Made by a program: the position numbers and the translations under genes
Shown: piece after piece, positions 25,823 to 35,405 of the stretch
How positions within the stretch are numbered: position 1 is the first letter of the stretch
Layout: each line of letters starts with the position of its first letter
Notes under the pieces: generated by a model
Database searches by the model: none
Told to the model about the DNA's origin: nothing
What the model saw: only the letters and a program-made list of their open reading frames with translations
From: Lutibacter citreus
GTDB taxonomy: Bacteria; Bacteroidota; Bacteroidia; Flavobacteriales; Flavobacteriaceae
Assembly (NCBI RefSeq): GCF_003260195.1
Contig: NZ_QEIH01000010.1
Location: 1 to 64,000, forward strand
DNA length: 64,000 nucleotides
Direction of reading: 5' to 3'

Positions 25823-27565
25823 ATGAAAAAATTAATATTAAAAATTATTGTATTGATTGGTGTAATTACAATGACCCAATCATGTGACGATTATTTATCA
25901 GAATCTAATCCAAATGAAATATCTGAAGATGTTTTTTGGTCTAATTTAGATGAAACAAATACGGGATTAAATGCGGTTTATAGTGCTATGTTAAATGAGT
26001 TTATGTTTGAAGCTATTTCAGAAGCATTAAGATCAGATATGGCTTTTCCTAACCTACGTAATAAGCCAACAAACAATGTGTATTATAAACAACTATTTAA
26101 TTCCACTACTAGCGATATAAGTAAGCGATGGACCGCAATTTACCAATTGATTTGGAGAGCTAATCAGGTTATTAATGGGCTAGAAGCTTTAAATGAGGAA
26201 TTTAAAGCTCAAGAAGAATGGACAAACCAAATGGGACAAGCAAGGTTTTTTAGAGGTCTAGGACATTTTTATGCGGCATCAGTATTTAATAAAGGAAGTA
26301 TAATTATTAGAGATAAAATACCAGGAAATACTGAGGAATTTCAAAAACCTCTTTCATCAGCCGATGAAGTTAGAGCATTTTATAGAGCAGATTTAGAGTA
26401 TGCTTATCAAAATCTTCCTGCTCAATTTGCAGAAAAATCTAGAGTAGATGGTGGTACTGCGGCAACAATTTTGGGTACAAGCTATTTATATGAAGGAGAT
26501 TATACAATGGCAAAAGAATACTTTAATGATGTATTAAATAATTCTGATTATGGATATTCACTTGTTCAAAATACAGATATATTATTTACTTCGGCAGGAG
26601 ATTTTAATTCAGAATCTATTTTTGAAATTAATTATGGATTGTTACAAACTGAAGATGGAACTTGGGATGAAGAAAGTTTTTTTACAAGATTGGCTCGTTA
26701 TTCAGCACCATCTAATAAAGGAGGAGGATCAGCAAAGCACAGTGTTCCTTCAGCATGGTTAACGCATGCTTATTCATCGGAAGAATTAGATGCTCAAGAT
26801 CCACGTAATTATGTAGATAATGGAACAGGTGGTGTAAGGTTTAGAAAAGTATCATTAAGAGCTTCAGCAATGATTGCTTTGGTAAATGATGAAGATACTC
26901 CATACTATTTATCACCTTCTGTACCTATAGCAGCATCTTTTGGACTTAAGTTTTCTTATTTTAAACACTTTTCTAATCATGATATTGCAGCAAGTGAAAA
27001 CGATTTGGCAGAAACAGGTTGGAAATCATCTAAAAACTTTATTTTAAATCGTTTAGGTCATGTGTATATTATGCAAGCCGAATGTTTAGTTAAAACAGGA
27101 GATGTTGAAGGTGCAATAGACCTAATAAATGAAGTAAGAGCAAGATGGGGATTAAGATTAATTGGTTTAGAGGACGGCTCAAATCACGATTTTGATGGTG
27201 TTGTTTATACTGCAGAAACGTTGATGGATAGAATTATGTACATTGAAAAACCACTAGAATCGTCTATTGAAGGTTTTTCAACAAGAAATATTGATATGCA
27301 AAGATGGGGTATAGGTAAAGCTAGATATCAAGAATTGGCAAATACTCAATTTTATTTAACTGATTATGAGTATACAGATATTGACGGGAATCCAAAAACA
27401 GCTTCAGGATCTTTATTATTAAAAGGGGAAAATCCAGATCCAGTAAATTTTACTACAATTGATATGGAATATATTCAAGCTGCAGAATTCTTTAATCCAG
27501 ATTTACATGCGTTTTTACCGCTTCCATCTGCAGAAACATTGAATAACGGCCAAGTGTCTAACTAA
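25823..27565 (+). CDS. susD: SusD-like glycan-binding lipoprotein
   Basis: A 580-aa lipoprotein (lipobox QSC at residue 21) with the RagB/SusD fold: N-terminal DYLSESNPNEISEDVFW, then RWTAIYQLIWRANQVINGLEAL and QARFFRGLGHFYAASVFNKGS, and the typical C-terminal NAxNRLxLIxEVRARWG-like region (CLVKTGDVEGAIDLINEVRARWG). It sits on the cell surface as the lid of the SusC barrel and selects the imported glycan. Confidence 0.95.
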   Translation: MKKLILKIIVLIGVITMTQSCDDYLSESNPNEISEDVFWSNLDETNTGLNAVYSAMLNEFMFEAISEALRSDMAFPNLRNKPTNNVYYKQLFNSTTSDISKRWTAIYQLIWRANQVINGLEALNEEFKAQEEWTNQMGQARFFRGLGHFYAASVFNKGSIIIRDKIPGNTEEFQKPLSSADEVRAFYRADLEYAYQNLPAQFAEKSRVDGGTAATILGTSYLYEGDYTMAKEYFNDVLNNSDYGYSLVQNTDILFTSAGDFNSESIFEINYGLLQTEDGTWDEESFFTRLARYSAPSNKGGGSAKHSVPSAWLTHAYSSEELDAQDPRNYVDNGTGGVRFRKVSLRASAMIALVNDEDTPYYLSPSVPIAASFGLKFSYFKHFSNHDIAASENDLAETGWKSSKNFILNRLGHVYIMQAECLVKTGDVEGAIDLINEVRARWGLRLIGLEDGSNHDFDGVVYTAETLMDRIMYIEKPLESSIEGFSTRNIDMQRWGIGKARYQELANTQFYLTDYEYTDIDGNPKTASGSLLLKGENPDPVNFTTIDMEYIQAAEFFNPDLHAFLPLPSAETLNNGQVSN

Positions 27566-27576
27566 AATTATTAAAA

Positions 27577-29220
27577 ATGAAAAAAATATTATTAAAAGCA
27601 ATATTATTGATATTTATTATAGGTATTAGTTGTGATGATAAAGATGACTATGAAATTCCAAGTAATGATTATTCAAGTTTTTGGACAATTACAACAAAAT
27701 TTAATGACTCCGTAGACAAGGTTGTTAATATTAATGATTACATAGCATTTTATGATGTATCTAGAAATGCTTTATCTCATAAATGGACAACACCAGAAGA
27801 AACTAAATTATTGAGTAAAGAATTTACTCAATTAGATTCTGTTTACGATAAATTTATTATTGGGAATGGGGGAGTTTCAAATGAGAAATTAGTGAATGTA
27901 TATTTTGATGAACCGGGATTATTTAATGTTAACTTATACAATACATTTAAAGATTCTGTTTCAGAAGCGGTATATTCAGATGGTATTGGAGCTTGGGTTG
28001 TTGATAAAACATTTACGGTAGATGTTTTTGAAGATCCTAATCCAGCCGCAAAAATTTTATATAATGACGTAGAAGTATTTTCAATGGTCGAATCTGATAA
28101 TCCTTCATTAGAAGATAAAGAATCTTGGCCTGTGATTGATGTTGAAGCAGGAGATCAGTTAGTGTTTGTTGATGCATCAACAACCGGAAGACCAACTAGT
28201 AGTCTTTGGAAATTTGAAAATGGAAGTCCTGATAAATCTTCAAAAGATACAATAGGTGTTTTATTTAATAAATTGGGTGAATTTAATGTGTCATTAGAAT
28301 CAGTTAGAAAATATCCAAAAAAATCTATATTAAAATACCTTCCAGTAAATATTAAAGTAAATCCATCTACAAAGCCATTTGTACTTAATGGTGGAATTAG
28401 TATGGATGTTAATAAAGTTATTTCTTTTGCTGTTACAGGAGAAGTTGCTTCAGTTGTAGGAGCAAAATCTGATTTTACGGTACATGTTACAAATATAGCA
28501 GCTGGTTATGAAGCCGATATTCCAGTTGATGTTGTAAGTATAAATAGTGCTGATGCTACAATTATTGAATTAACATTAGCAGAGCCTGTATATAATACTG
28601 ATGAAGTTAAAGTTTCATATTCTGGAGACAAAATTACATCTGTTGATGCGAGGGTTTTACAAGGTTTTGATCCTCTAAATACGGTTATAGATTTAGGATA
28701 TAGTGTATTAGTTGATGATTATGTTGGATTTGAAATTCCTTATACCGGTAATAAAGCTGAAAAGCGAGCAGGTACAAATGGATATTGGTGTGGTAATACT
28801 AATAACGACCCAATTTATTTTGATAGAACAGAAGATAAATTTTCAAAAGGAATTGCTTCAATGAAATATACAAACATGGCAGGAGTATTTAATGAGGTTA
28901 CTTTAGCTGCATCTGATTTTTCAAAACCAAATGGAATTGCAGCAGGAACTTATTATGTTTCTTATAAATTATTTTTAGCTGAAGGAAATACAATGAAAGG
29001 ATTTGCAACAAAAATTAATAAACCGTCACAGGAATTTACATGGAATATTGAAGATTTACCTAGAGGGAAATGGGTGGAAATAGGACAGACAATTACAACA
29101 GATGCAATTGAAGGAACGTGGACGCTTATAATTAGAGATACTGAAAATCCTGGAGTTACAGGAACTCAAGAAATGTATTTTGATGAATTAAAACTTATTC
29201 CATTGGCACCCAGAACATAA
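27577..29220 (+). CDS. surface glycan-binding lipoprotein (PKD-like/CBM), SGBP
   Basis: A 547-aa lipoprotein (GISCDDKDDYE, Cys at 19) located directly after SusD, the standard position of a surface glycan-binding protein. It has beta-sandwich PKD-like segments (SSFWTITTKFND, then FVDASTTGRPTSSLWKFENG) and a C-terminal domain resembling a carbohydrate-binding module (FEIPYTGNKAEKR, GYWCGNTNNDPIYFDR, TYYVSYKLFLAEG, GTWTLIIRDTENPG). No catalytic residues are apparent. A terminator follows. Confidence 0.8.
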   Translation: MKKILLKAILLIFIIGISCDDKDDYEIPSNDYSSFWTITTKFNDSVDKVVNINDYIAFYDVSRNALSHKWTTPEETKLLSKEFTQLDSVYDKFIIGNGGVSNEKLVNVYFDEPGLFNVNLYNTFKDSVSEAVYSDGIGAWVVDKTFTVDVFEDPNPAAKILYNDVEVFSMVESDNPSLEDKESWPVIDVEAGDQLVFVDASTTGRPTSSLWKFENGSPDKSSKDTIGVLFNKLGEFNVSLESVRKYPKKSILKYLPVNIKVNPSTKPFVLNGGISMDVNKVISFAVTGEVASVVGAKSDFTVHVTNIAAGYEADIPVDVVSINSADATIIELTLAEPVYNTDEVKVSYSGDKITSVDARVLQGFDPLNTVIDLGYSVLVDDYVGFEIPYTGNKAEKRAGTNGYWCGNTNNDPIYFDRTEDKFSKGIASMKYTNMAGVFNEVTLAASDFSKPNGIAAGTYYVSYKLFLAEGNTMKGFATKINKPSQEFTWNIEDLPRGKWVEIGQTITTDAIEGTWTLIIRDTENPGVTGTQEMYFDELKLIPLAPRT

Positions 29221-29251
29221 AAGAACATATTAAAGTTTGATTGAGTTTTAT

Positions 29252-29283
29252 GAAAGCTATCTAGATTAATTTAGGTAGCTTTC
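29252..29283 (+). terminator. intrinsic terminator after the SusC/D unit
   Basis: An 11-bp stem (29252-29262 with 29273-29283, one G-T pair) followed by a T-rich run. Beyond it, about 200 bases contain no gene and hold the promoter of the regulator. Confidence 0.75.
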
Positions 29284-29481
29284 TTTATTATTTATTTAAA
29301 GCATTATTTTATATTTAAAAGTTTTTTAGAGATACTTTAGTAAATTTGAAATCAATAAATTTATTAATTGTTTTAATAGTATATTTAAATCGAAATACAG
29401 ACTTATATTTTTCTAAATTCTTTGTAATAGTATATTAAAAATACAAGTATCATTTATTTATCATAATTATATATTCGACGT

Positions 29482-32400
29482 ATGATGTTGAAATTTTTTC
29501 GAATAATGTTTTTTGTATTATGCTGCAGTAATTTAATGGCTCAGGATAATATTTTTCAAAATTATAAGAAGCTCTCCATCTCTGATGGATTATCACATAA
29601 TGGTGTTACTTCTATTATGGAAGATTCTAAAGGTTTTTTATGGTTTGGTTCTTTTTCGGGTATTAATAGGTATGATGGATATAAGTTACTTACTTTCAAA
29701 AACACTACAAAAAAAGAGATTTTAAATAGTAATCGTGTTAGATCACTAGCAGAAGATACAAATGGAAATATATGGATTGGAACGGAAAGAGGGATTTCTA
29801 TATACAAAAGCGAAACACATAAGTTTGTAAAATTAAAAAAGATTGTCAAAGGCTCTTTACTAGAATCATATAGACAAAGAATTGTAAAGAAGATATTAAT
29901 TTGTAAAGAGGAGAAGTTAATTTTGTGTGTATCTGAAAATAAAGGAATTCAGATTTTTACAGATGATTATAAGTTTTTAGGAGAATACAAGGTTAAAGGA
30001 GATATAGATAGATTCGGAATTATTATTTCTGATGCCATAAAACTAAAAGAATCACATGTGTTATTGGCTTCAAATATTGGGCTGATTGATTTCAATTTAA
30101 AAACCAGAAAGTTTAAACATCATTTAAAAAAAGAGATTAATTCTTGTACTGATATTGTGTTACTTGATGATAAGAATTTGATAGTAACTTTAAATAGAGG
30201 TGTTTGTTTGGTAAATTATGACCAATTTGAAAAGTTATTGTCATTAAAGAAACAACAATCATATTTAAATAATTATAAATTTATAGGGGCAAGCCTCGAT
30301 AAATTTGGGAGTTTATGGTTGGGAACACAAAGGGCAGGAGTTAGATATATTAAAGAAACAAAATCCCTTTTTGAGGGAGGGGAATTTAAAATTCAAGCTT
30401 TTAAAGATAATACTAACTTATTAAGAAGTAGTAATCTTTTTTGTTCTTCAAAGAATAGTTGTTGGTACGCAACTTTTAATTCAGGTGTATATAAATTTAA
30501 TACAAAAGAGAACGCATTTGTTAGTTTTAACTTAGGTGAACATGAAAGTAAAGTGTATAACGTTCAACAAGTTGATGATTCAAAAATCACTGTTTCCAGA
30601 GGTTTAAAAGGTGTTGTTACATATGATTTAAAAAAAATAAAACAAGAGAATTTACCTTCAAGTTTAATAGAGGGAGCGGATTTTGTATTTCCTGATTCTA
30701 AAGGTGATTTTTGGATAAATGATGATGAAAAAGGCTTTTTTAGAATTACAAAAGGAGCAACTAAAAGAGAGAAAATTCAAATATATAATTCAAGAAAATC
30801 ATCTGGTATAATAAAACTTCGCACAATTGTTGAAGAAGAAAATGGTAATGAGCGATACATATGGGTAGGCTCAATGACTAATATTTATCGAATCAGATTA
30901 GATTCTAATGATGAAATTACTAAAATTGAATCACTACATAAAAATTTTTCATTAAAAAACACAAGAATTACAGGTGTAAGATGTATTTACCCAGACCCTA
31001 TTTATAATTTTATTTGGGTTGGAACAGACCATAAAGGTTTATTTAGAGTGAAGAATCAGAAAAATACTGGAATTGAAAATTTAATAATTGAGCAATATAC
31101 TCCTAATAATAAACATGATTTTGCATTGCCAAGTGTATTTGTAAGTTCTATTTTACGCTTACCAAATAATGAATTATGGATTGGAACAGAAGGAGGTGGG
31201 ATATGTAAGGTAGAGGATAGCCAATCTAACCCGAAGTTTATTCCATTTAGTGAAGAAAATGGATTGAGTAATAATGTTGTAAAAAGTGTTTTAAGCGATA
31301 ATGAATCAAATCTTTGGGCTGCTACTAATGTTGGTTTGAACAAGATAAACACTAAAACATTGAAAATTACTAAATACGGAAAGTCTGATGGTTTACCATT
31401 TCTAGATTTTTATTATGGAGCTAAAAAAATGAAAAATGGAGATTTAGTATTTACAGGAGAAAGAGGTATGTTCTATTTTAATCCTAAAAATATATTAGAT
31501 AAGGAGGAGGTTCCAAGAATTGAATTTGAAAGCTTAAAAATATTTGATAAAACTGTAAATGTTAATGATACAATTAACAATAGGGTTTTATTAAAGAAGT
31601 CTTTAAGTCAATTAAATGAGATTAATTTAAAATACAATGAAAATGTATTTTCTTTAGATTTAATAAGTTTACATTACTCCAATCCTGAAAATCATTTAAT
31701 AAAATACAAGCTCCATCCAATTAATAAATCTTGGGTTGAAGTACCATCAAATCAAAATACTATTACTTATAGTGGTCTTCAACCTGGAAATTATGTACTA
31801 AATGTATCGGCATCCAATTCATTAGGAGAATGGGGTGAACCAAGAAATATTAAAATTGTTATCCATCCTCCAATATGGAAAACACCTTGGGCTTATGCAC
31901 TTTATTTTATATTTATTGTTTTTTTAGTTTATGCCATTAACCGAATTATTTTAAAAATTCACCTTTTAAATCATAAGATTGAAATTGAGCAATTGGAAAA
32001 AGACAAAGTACATGAAGTAAATGAAGCCAAGCTTCGGTTTTTTGCAAATATTTCTCACGAAATTAAAACACCGTTAACGTTAATAGCAAACCCTATTAAC
32101 AATTTGTATGAACGCTACAAGGGAAATCCAGATTTAGGAGAAAAACTAAGTATGGTTTCACGACAATCTAAAAAAATTCAAGAATTAATAGAACAAGTAC
32201 AAGACTTTAGAAGATCAGACGCAAATATGTTGAAAATGAGTTATTCTAGATTTGAGTTTAATGCTTTCATAAATGAAGTAGTAAATGATTTTATGTTTGC
32301 TGCTTATAGCGATAAAAAGGATTTGAAATTATTAGGTGAAGAAACACCAATTATTGTTTCTGCAGATAAAAACAAACTAGAAAAAATATTTAATAATCTG

Positions 32401-33591
32401 TTAAATAATGCATTTAAGTATACTAGCGAATCTGATCAAATTAAAGTTGTTTATAGAAGTGACGATAAAAATTTAATTATTTCATTTGAAGATACTGGAA
32501 GAGGAATTGATAAGGTTGATGTAGAACATGTATTTGAAAGGTTTTATCAGTCTCATTTGCAGGATGAGAAACATATTGGTGGGTCTGGAATTGGTTTAGC
32601 ATTTTCTAAAAGACTTGTTGAAATGCACTATGGTTATATAAACGTTGAAAGTGAATTAGGAAAAGGTTCCAAATTCATAGTTAAATTACCAATTGTTAAA
32701 GAACATAAACCAGAAGATATAGTATTAAAAAATGAAATAGTTTTGCCAAAGGAGAAAGAAATATCGGTAAAAAATATTCAGAATAATGAGGAATGGTCTA
32801 AAATTGAAGCGACTGGAGATTTTGCAGATTCTTTAATTTTTTATGCAGAGGATAATGATGAAATGAGAAATTATATTACGCGTTTTCTATCTCAATATTT
32901 TAAGGTTAAAAGTTTTAGAAATGGAAAAGAATGCCTTGATGCTTTTGATGATGAGTGGCCAGATTTAGTAATTAGCGATGTTCAAATGCCAGAATTAAAT
33001 GGCTTAGATTTATGTATTCAGATAAAATCAGATTTAAAAACAAGTCATATTCCAATTGTATTATTAACAGCACTAACTAATTTAACAGATCATTTACAAG
33101 GTATTAGAGACGGGGCAGATGCTTACATAGAAAAGCCTTTTAATCTAGAGCAATTAATAACAACAATTGAAGCCCTTTTAAATAATAGAAAGCAATTACG
33201 AGAAAGGTTTCAAATTGGAATTCCGCTAACTAGAGACAATAAAAATAGCAGGAATGATAATGCCTTTTTAGAAAAATTTTACAGTATTATTGATGATAAT
33301 TTAGACAATCAAAATTTCGATTTAAAGAACTTAGCATCTGATTTATGTTTGAGTAAATCAGCTTTTTATCAAAAGGTAAATACACTTACAAATCAAACTC
33401 CTTTTGAATTAATAATTAATTACCGTTTAAAAAGAGCCAGTGAGTTTTTAGCTCAAGAAAAATTATCTGTTACACAAGTATTTTTAATGACTGGATTTAA
33501 AAGTAGAACACATTTTTCTACAAAGTTTAAAGAGAAATATAAAGTGAGCCCTAGTAAATATGCTAATCAAGTAGATGAACAAAAAGGGTAA
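29482..33591 (+). CDS. hybrid two-component system regulator (HTCS) of the PUL
   Basis: A 1369-aa membrane-bound sensor/regulator in one chain. After a signal peptide (1-21) comes a periplasmic double beta-propeller of Reg_prop repeats (e.g. SISDGLSHNGVTSIMED, NIWIGTERGISIY), then a Y_Y_Y domain (about 720-795), one transmembrane helix (803-823), a histidine-kinase domain with phospho-acceptor His859 (ANISHEIKTPL), an HATPase region with GGSGIGLAF, a receiver domain with Asp1166 (VISDVQMPELNG), and an AraC-type helix-turn-helix pair at the C-terminus (about 1265-1360). It senses an oligosaccharide in the periplasm and activates the neighbouring PUL. It is transcribed alone. Its DNA site is unknown; see the CGGTT direct repeats upstream of GH29 and GH43. 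Confidence 0.95.
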   Translation: MMLKFFRIMFFVLCCSNLMAQDNIFQNYKKLSISDGLSHNGVTSIMEDSKGFLWFGSFSGINRYDGYKLLTFKNTTKKEILNSNRVRSLAEDTNGNIWIGTERGISIYKSETHKFVKLKKIVKGSLLESYRQRIVKKILICKEEKLILCVSENKGIQIFTDDYKFLGEYKVKGDIDRFGIIISDAIKLKESHVLLASNIGLIDFNLKTRKFKHHLKKEINSCTDIVLLDDKNLIVTLNRGVCLVNYDQFEKLLSLKKQQSYLNNYKFIGASLDKFGSLWLGTQRAGVRYIKETKSLFEGGEFKIQAFKDNTNLLRSSNLFCSSKNSCWYATFNSGVYKFNTKENAFVSFNLGEHESKVYNVQQVDDSKITVSRGLKGVVTYDLKKIKQENLPSSLIEGADFVFPDSKGDFWINDDEKGFFRITKGATKREKIQIYNSRKSSGIIKLRTIVEEENGNERYIWVGSMTNIYRIRLDSNDEITKIESLHKNFSLKNTRITGVRCIYPDPIYNFIWVGTDHKGLFRVKNQKNTGIENLIIEQYTPNNKHDFALPSVFVSSILRLPNNELWIGTEGGGICKVEDSQSNPKFIPFSEENGLSNNVVKSVLSDNESNLWAATNVGLNKINTKTLKITKYGKSDGLPFLDFYYGAKKMKNGDLVFTGERGMFYFNPKNILDKEEVPRIEFESLKIFDKTVNVNDTINNRVLLKKSLSQLNEINLKYNENVFSLDLISLHYSNPENHLIKYKLHPINKSWVEVPSNQNTITYSGLQPGNYVLNVSASNSLGEWGEPRNIKIVIHPPIWKTPWAYALYFIFIVFLVYAINRIILKIHLLNHKIEIEQLEKDKVHEVNEAKLRFFANISHEIKTPLTLIANPINNLYERYKGNPDLGEKLSMVSRQSKKIQELIEQVQDFRRSDANMLKMSYSRFEFNAFINEVVNDFMFAAYSDKKDLKLLGEETPIIVSADKNKLEKIFNNLLNNAFKYTSESDQIKVVYRSDDKNLIISFEDTGRGIDKVDVEHVFERFYQSHLQDEKHIGGSGIGLAFSKRLVEMHYGYINVESELGKGSKFIVKLPIVKEHKPEDIVLKNEIVLPKEKEISVKNIQNNEEWSKIEATGDFADSLIFYAEDNDEMRNYITRFLSQYFKVKSFRNGKECLDAFDDEWPDLVISDVQMPELNGLDLCIQIKSDLKTSHIPIVLLTALTNLTDHLQGIRDGADAYIEKPFNLEQLITTIEALLNNRKQLRERFQIGIPLTRDNKNSRNDNAFLEKFYSIIDDNLDNQNFDLKNLASDLCLSKSAFYQKVNTLTNQTPFELIINYRLKRASEFLAQEKLSVTQVFLMTGFKSRTHFSTKFKEKYKVSPSKYANQVDEQKG

Positions 33592-33862
33592 TAATCCTAT
33601 TTTAATTATTTTCTAAAATATAAATTTTAATTTTTCGGTAAATAGGATGTTAAATTCATTTTTTTCAATCTGTTTATTATAATTTTTATATTTCTAATGT
33701 TTTCAGTTATTTGTAGGCATTATAGTCTTTTTCCACCAATTAAGTACCCTAGTGAACATCTACTTTACTTATAGAGACATTTTTTTAACGGTCTAAAGTT
33801 AATTTAGCTTACAAGTTTACCTAGCATTGAATTAAAGCATTAATTAACGAGTCTATAATATC

Positions 33863-35389
33863 ATGAAATATTTAACAATTATTCTAACTTCAATGGTTTG
33901 TCTTAACCTTTTAAGTTGCAAATCTCGGAACGAAATAAAAAAACCAAATATAATTTTAATTTATGCAGATGATCTTGGTAGAGGACTATTAGGAACTTAT
34001 GGTCAGAAAATTATAAAAACTCCTAATATAGATATGTTAGCAAATGAAGGAGTTAGTTTTAAAAACGCCTACGGTTGTCACTTTTGTGCACCAGCACGCG
34101 CAAGTTTATTAACTGGTATGCATGATGTTCGACCAAATCAATGGAAAATTACCAAAGGTGGAATTTACCAAAATCTGGACAATGGAATGACTTTTGAAGA
34201 AATAAAAGATTCAATTCATAAAATGGCAATGCCCGCAAAACCAAAAGAAGTTTTTCTTGGGCAAGTAGCACAAAAGGCAGGTTATACAACTGCTGAATTT
34301 GGAAAATTAGAATGGGGATTTGCAACAACACCAGAACGTATAGAGCGTCACGGATGGGATTATCATTTTGGTTATTATGATCATCAGCGTTGTCATGGTT
34401 TTTATCCCCCATTTTTATTCGAAAATGGTAATAAAATAGACATACCAGGTAACACACATATAGATTGTGCAAAAACTAATAATGTAGAATCAGAGGAAGG
34501 ATATAAAGATAGATGGGATATGACGGGTAAATCTTTTTATTCAGAAGATATTATAATGGAAAAGCTATTAGGTTATATAGATAATTATAGCGATACAAAA
34601 GTAGAAAAACCATTTTTTATGTTTTTCCCTACACAGCTCCCTCACGGACCAATTGCAATTCCAGAAATTCATGAAGATTTTAAATATGATGAGCGGTTAA
34701 CAGAAATGGAAAAAGAATATGCCTCAATGGTTAAAATGTTAGATACAGATGTTGGTAGAATTATGGAAAGATTAGATTCTTTAAAATTGCTTGAAAATAC
34801 AATCATTGTTTTCGCTTCAGATAATGGGCATGAGGTGTATGCGCAACAAGAAAATAGAACAAATAAAGAAGTTGATTTAACTACAGGTAAAAAATATGAT
34901 AATATAAAAACAAAGTTTCTTAGTAATTTAAGTAATGATGTTTTTGATGGTAATGATGGAATGTCTGGTTTAAAACGATCTAATTGGGAAGGTGGTACAA
35001 GAGTGCCATTAATTTGGTATTGGAAAGGAAAAATTAAAGAAGGTGTAGTTTCTGAGCAACGAGTAGCAAATTACGATTTCTTAAATACTTTGGCAGAAAT
35101 TGCAGGTGAAGAAGAATTAAAAGAAAAAGATGGAATTTCTTATGCTAAAACTTTATTTGGAGGGAAAAGTGAAGTTCATCCTTATATAGTTACCAATTCA
35201 AAATTGGGGCCGGCATTGGTAACTAGTGATGGTTGGAAATTACGCTATCATCTTAAAAAAGATGTATTTCAATTGTATTTTCTTCCAGAAGATTATCAAG
35301 AAATGAAAGAACTTTCTGCTAAATACCCTAATAAAGTACAAGATCTTAAAGAAATATTATTGATGGAATCTGGAGGTTCTTGGAATTAA
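33863..35389 (+). CDS. Cys-type S1 sulfatase, lipoprotein; paralogue of the 61070 gene
   Basis: The 508-aa sulfatase opens the 12-gene operon. Lipobox LLSC (Cys at 19), metal motif LIYADDLGRGLLG, formylglycine motif CAPAR at Cys75, FGKLEWGFATTPER in place of the usual GKWHLG, and ASDNGHEVYAQ toward the C-terminus. These features, including FPTQLPHGPIAI and GNDGMSGLKRSNWEGGTRVP, are shared almost word for word with the sulfatase at 61070-62650, so the locus carries two copies of one specificity class. Next gene after 16 nt. Confidence 0.9.
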   Translation: MKYLTIILTSMVCLNLLSCKSRNEIKKPNIILIYADDLGRGLLGTYGQKIIKTPNIDMLANEGVSFKNAYGCHFCAPARASLLTGMHDVRPNQWKITKGGIYQNLDNGMTFEEIKDSIHKMAMPAKPKEVFLGQVAQKAGYTTAEFGKLEWGFATTPERIERHGWDYHFGYYDHQRCHGFYPPFLFENGNKIDIPGNTHIDCAKTNNVESEEGYKDRWDMTGKSFYSEDIIMEKLLGYIDNYSDTKVEKPFFMFFPTQLPHGPIAIPEIHEDFKYDERLTEMEKEYASMVKMLDTDVGRIMERLDSLKLLENTIIVFASDNGHEVYAQQENRTNKEVDLTTGKKYDNIKTKFLSNLSNDVFDGNDGMSGLKRSNWEGGTRVPLIWYWKGKIKEGVVSEQRVANYDFLNTLAEIAGEEELKEKDGISYAKTLFGGKSEVHPYIVTNSKLGPALVTSDGWKLRYHLKKDVFQLYFLPEDYQEMKELSAKYPNKVQDLKEILLMESGGSWN

Positions 35390-35405
35390 TTAACATTAAA
35401 TAAAA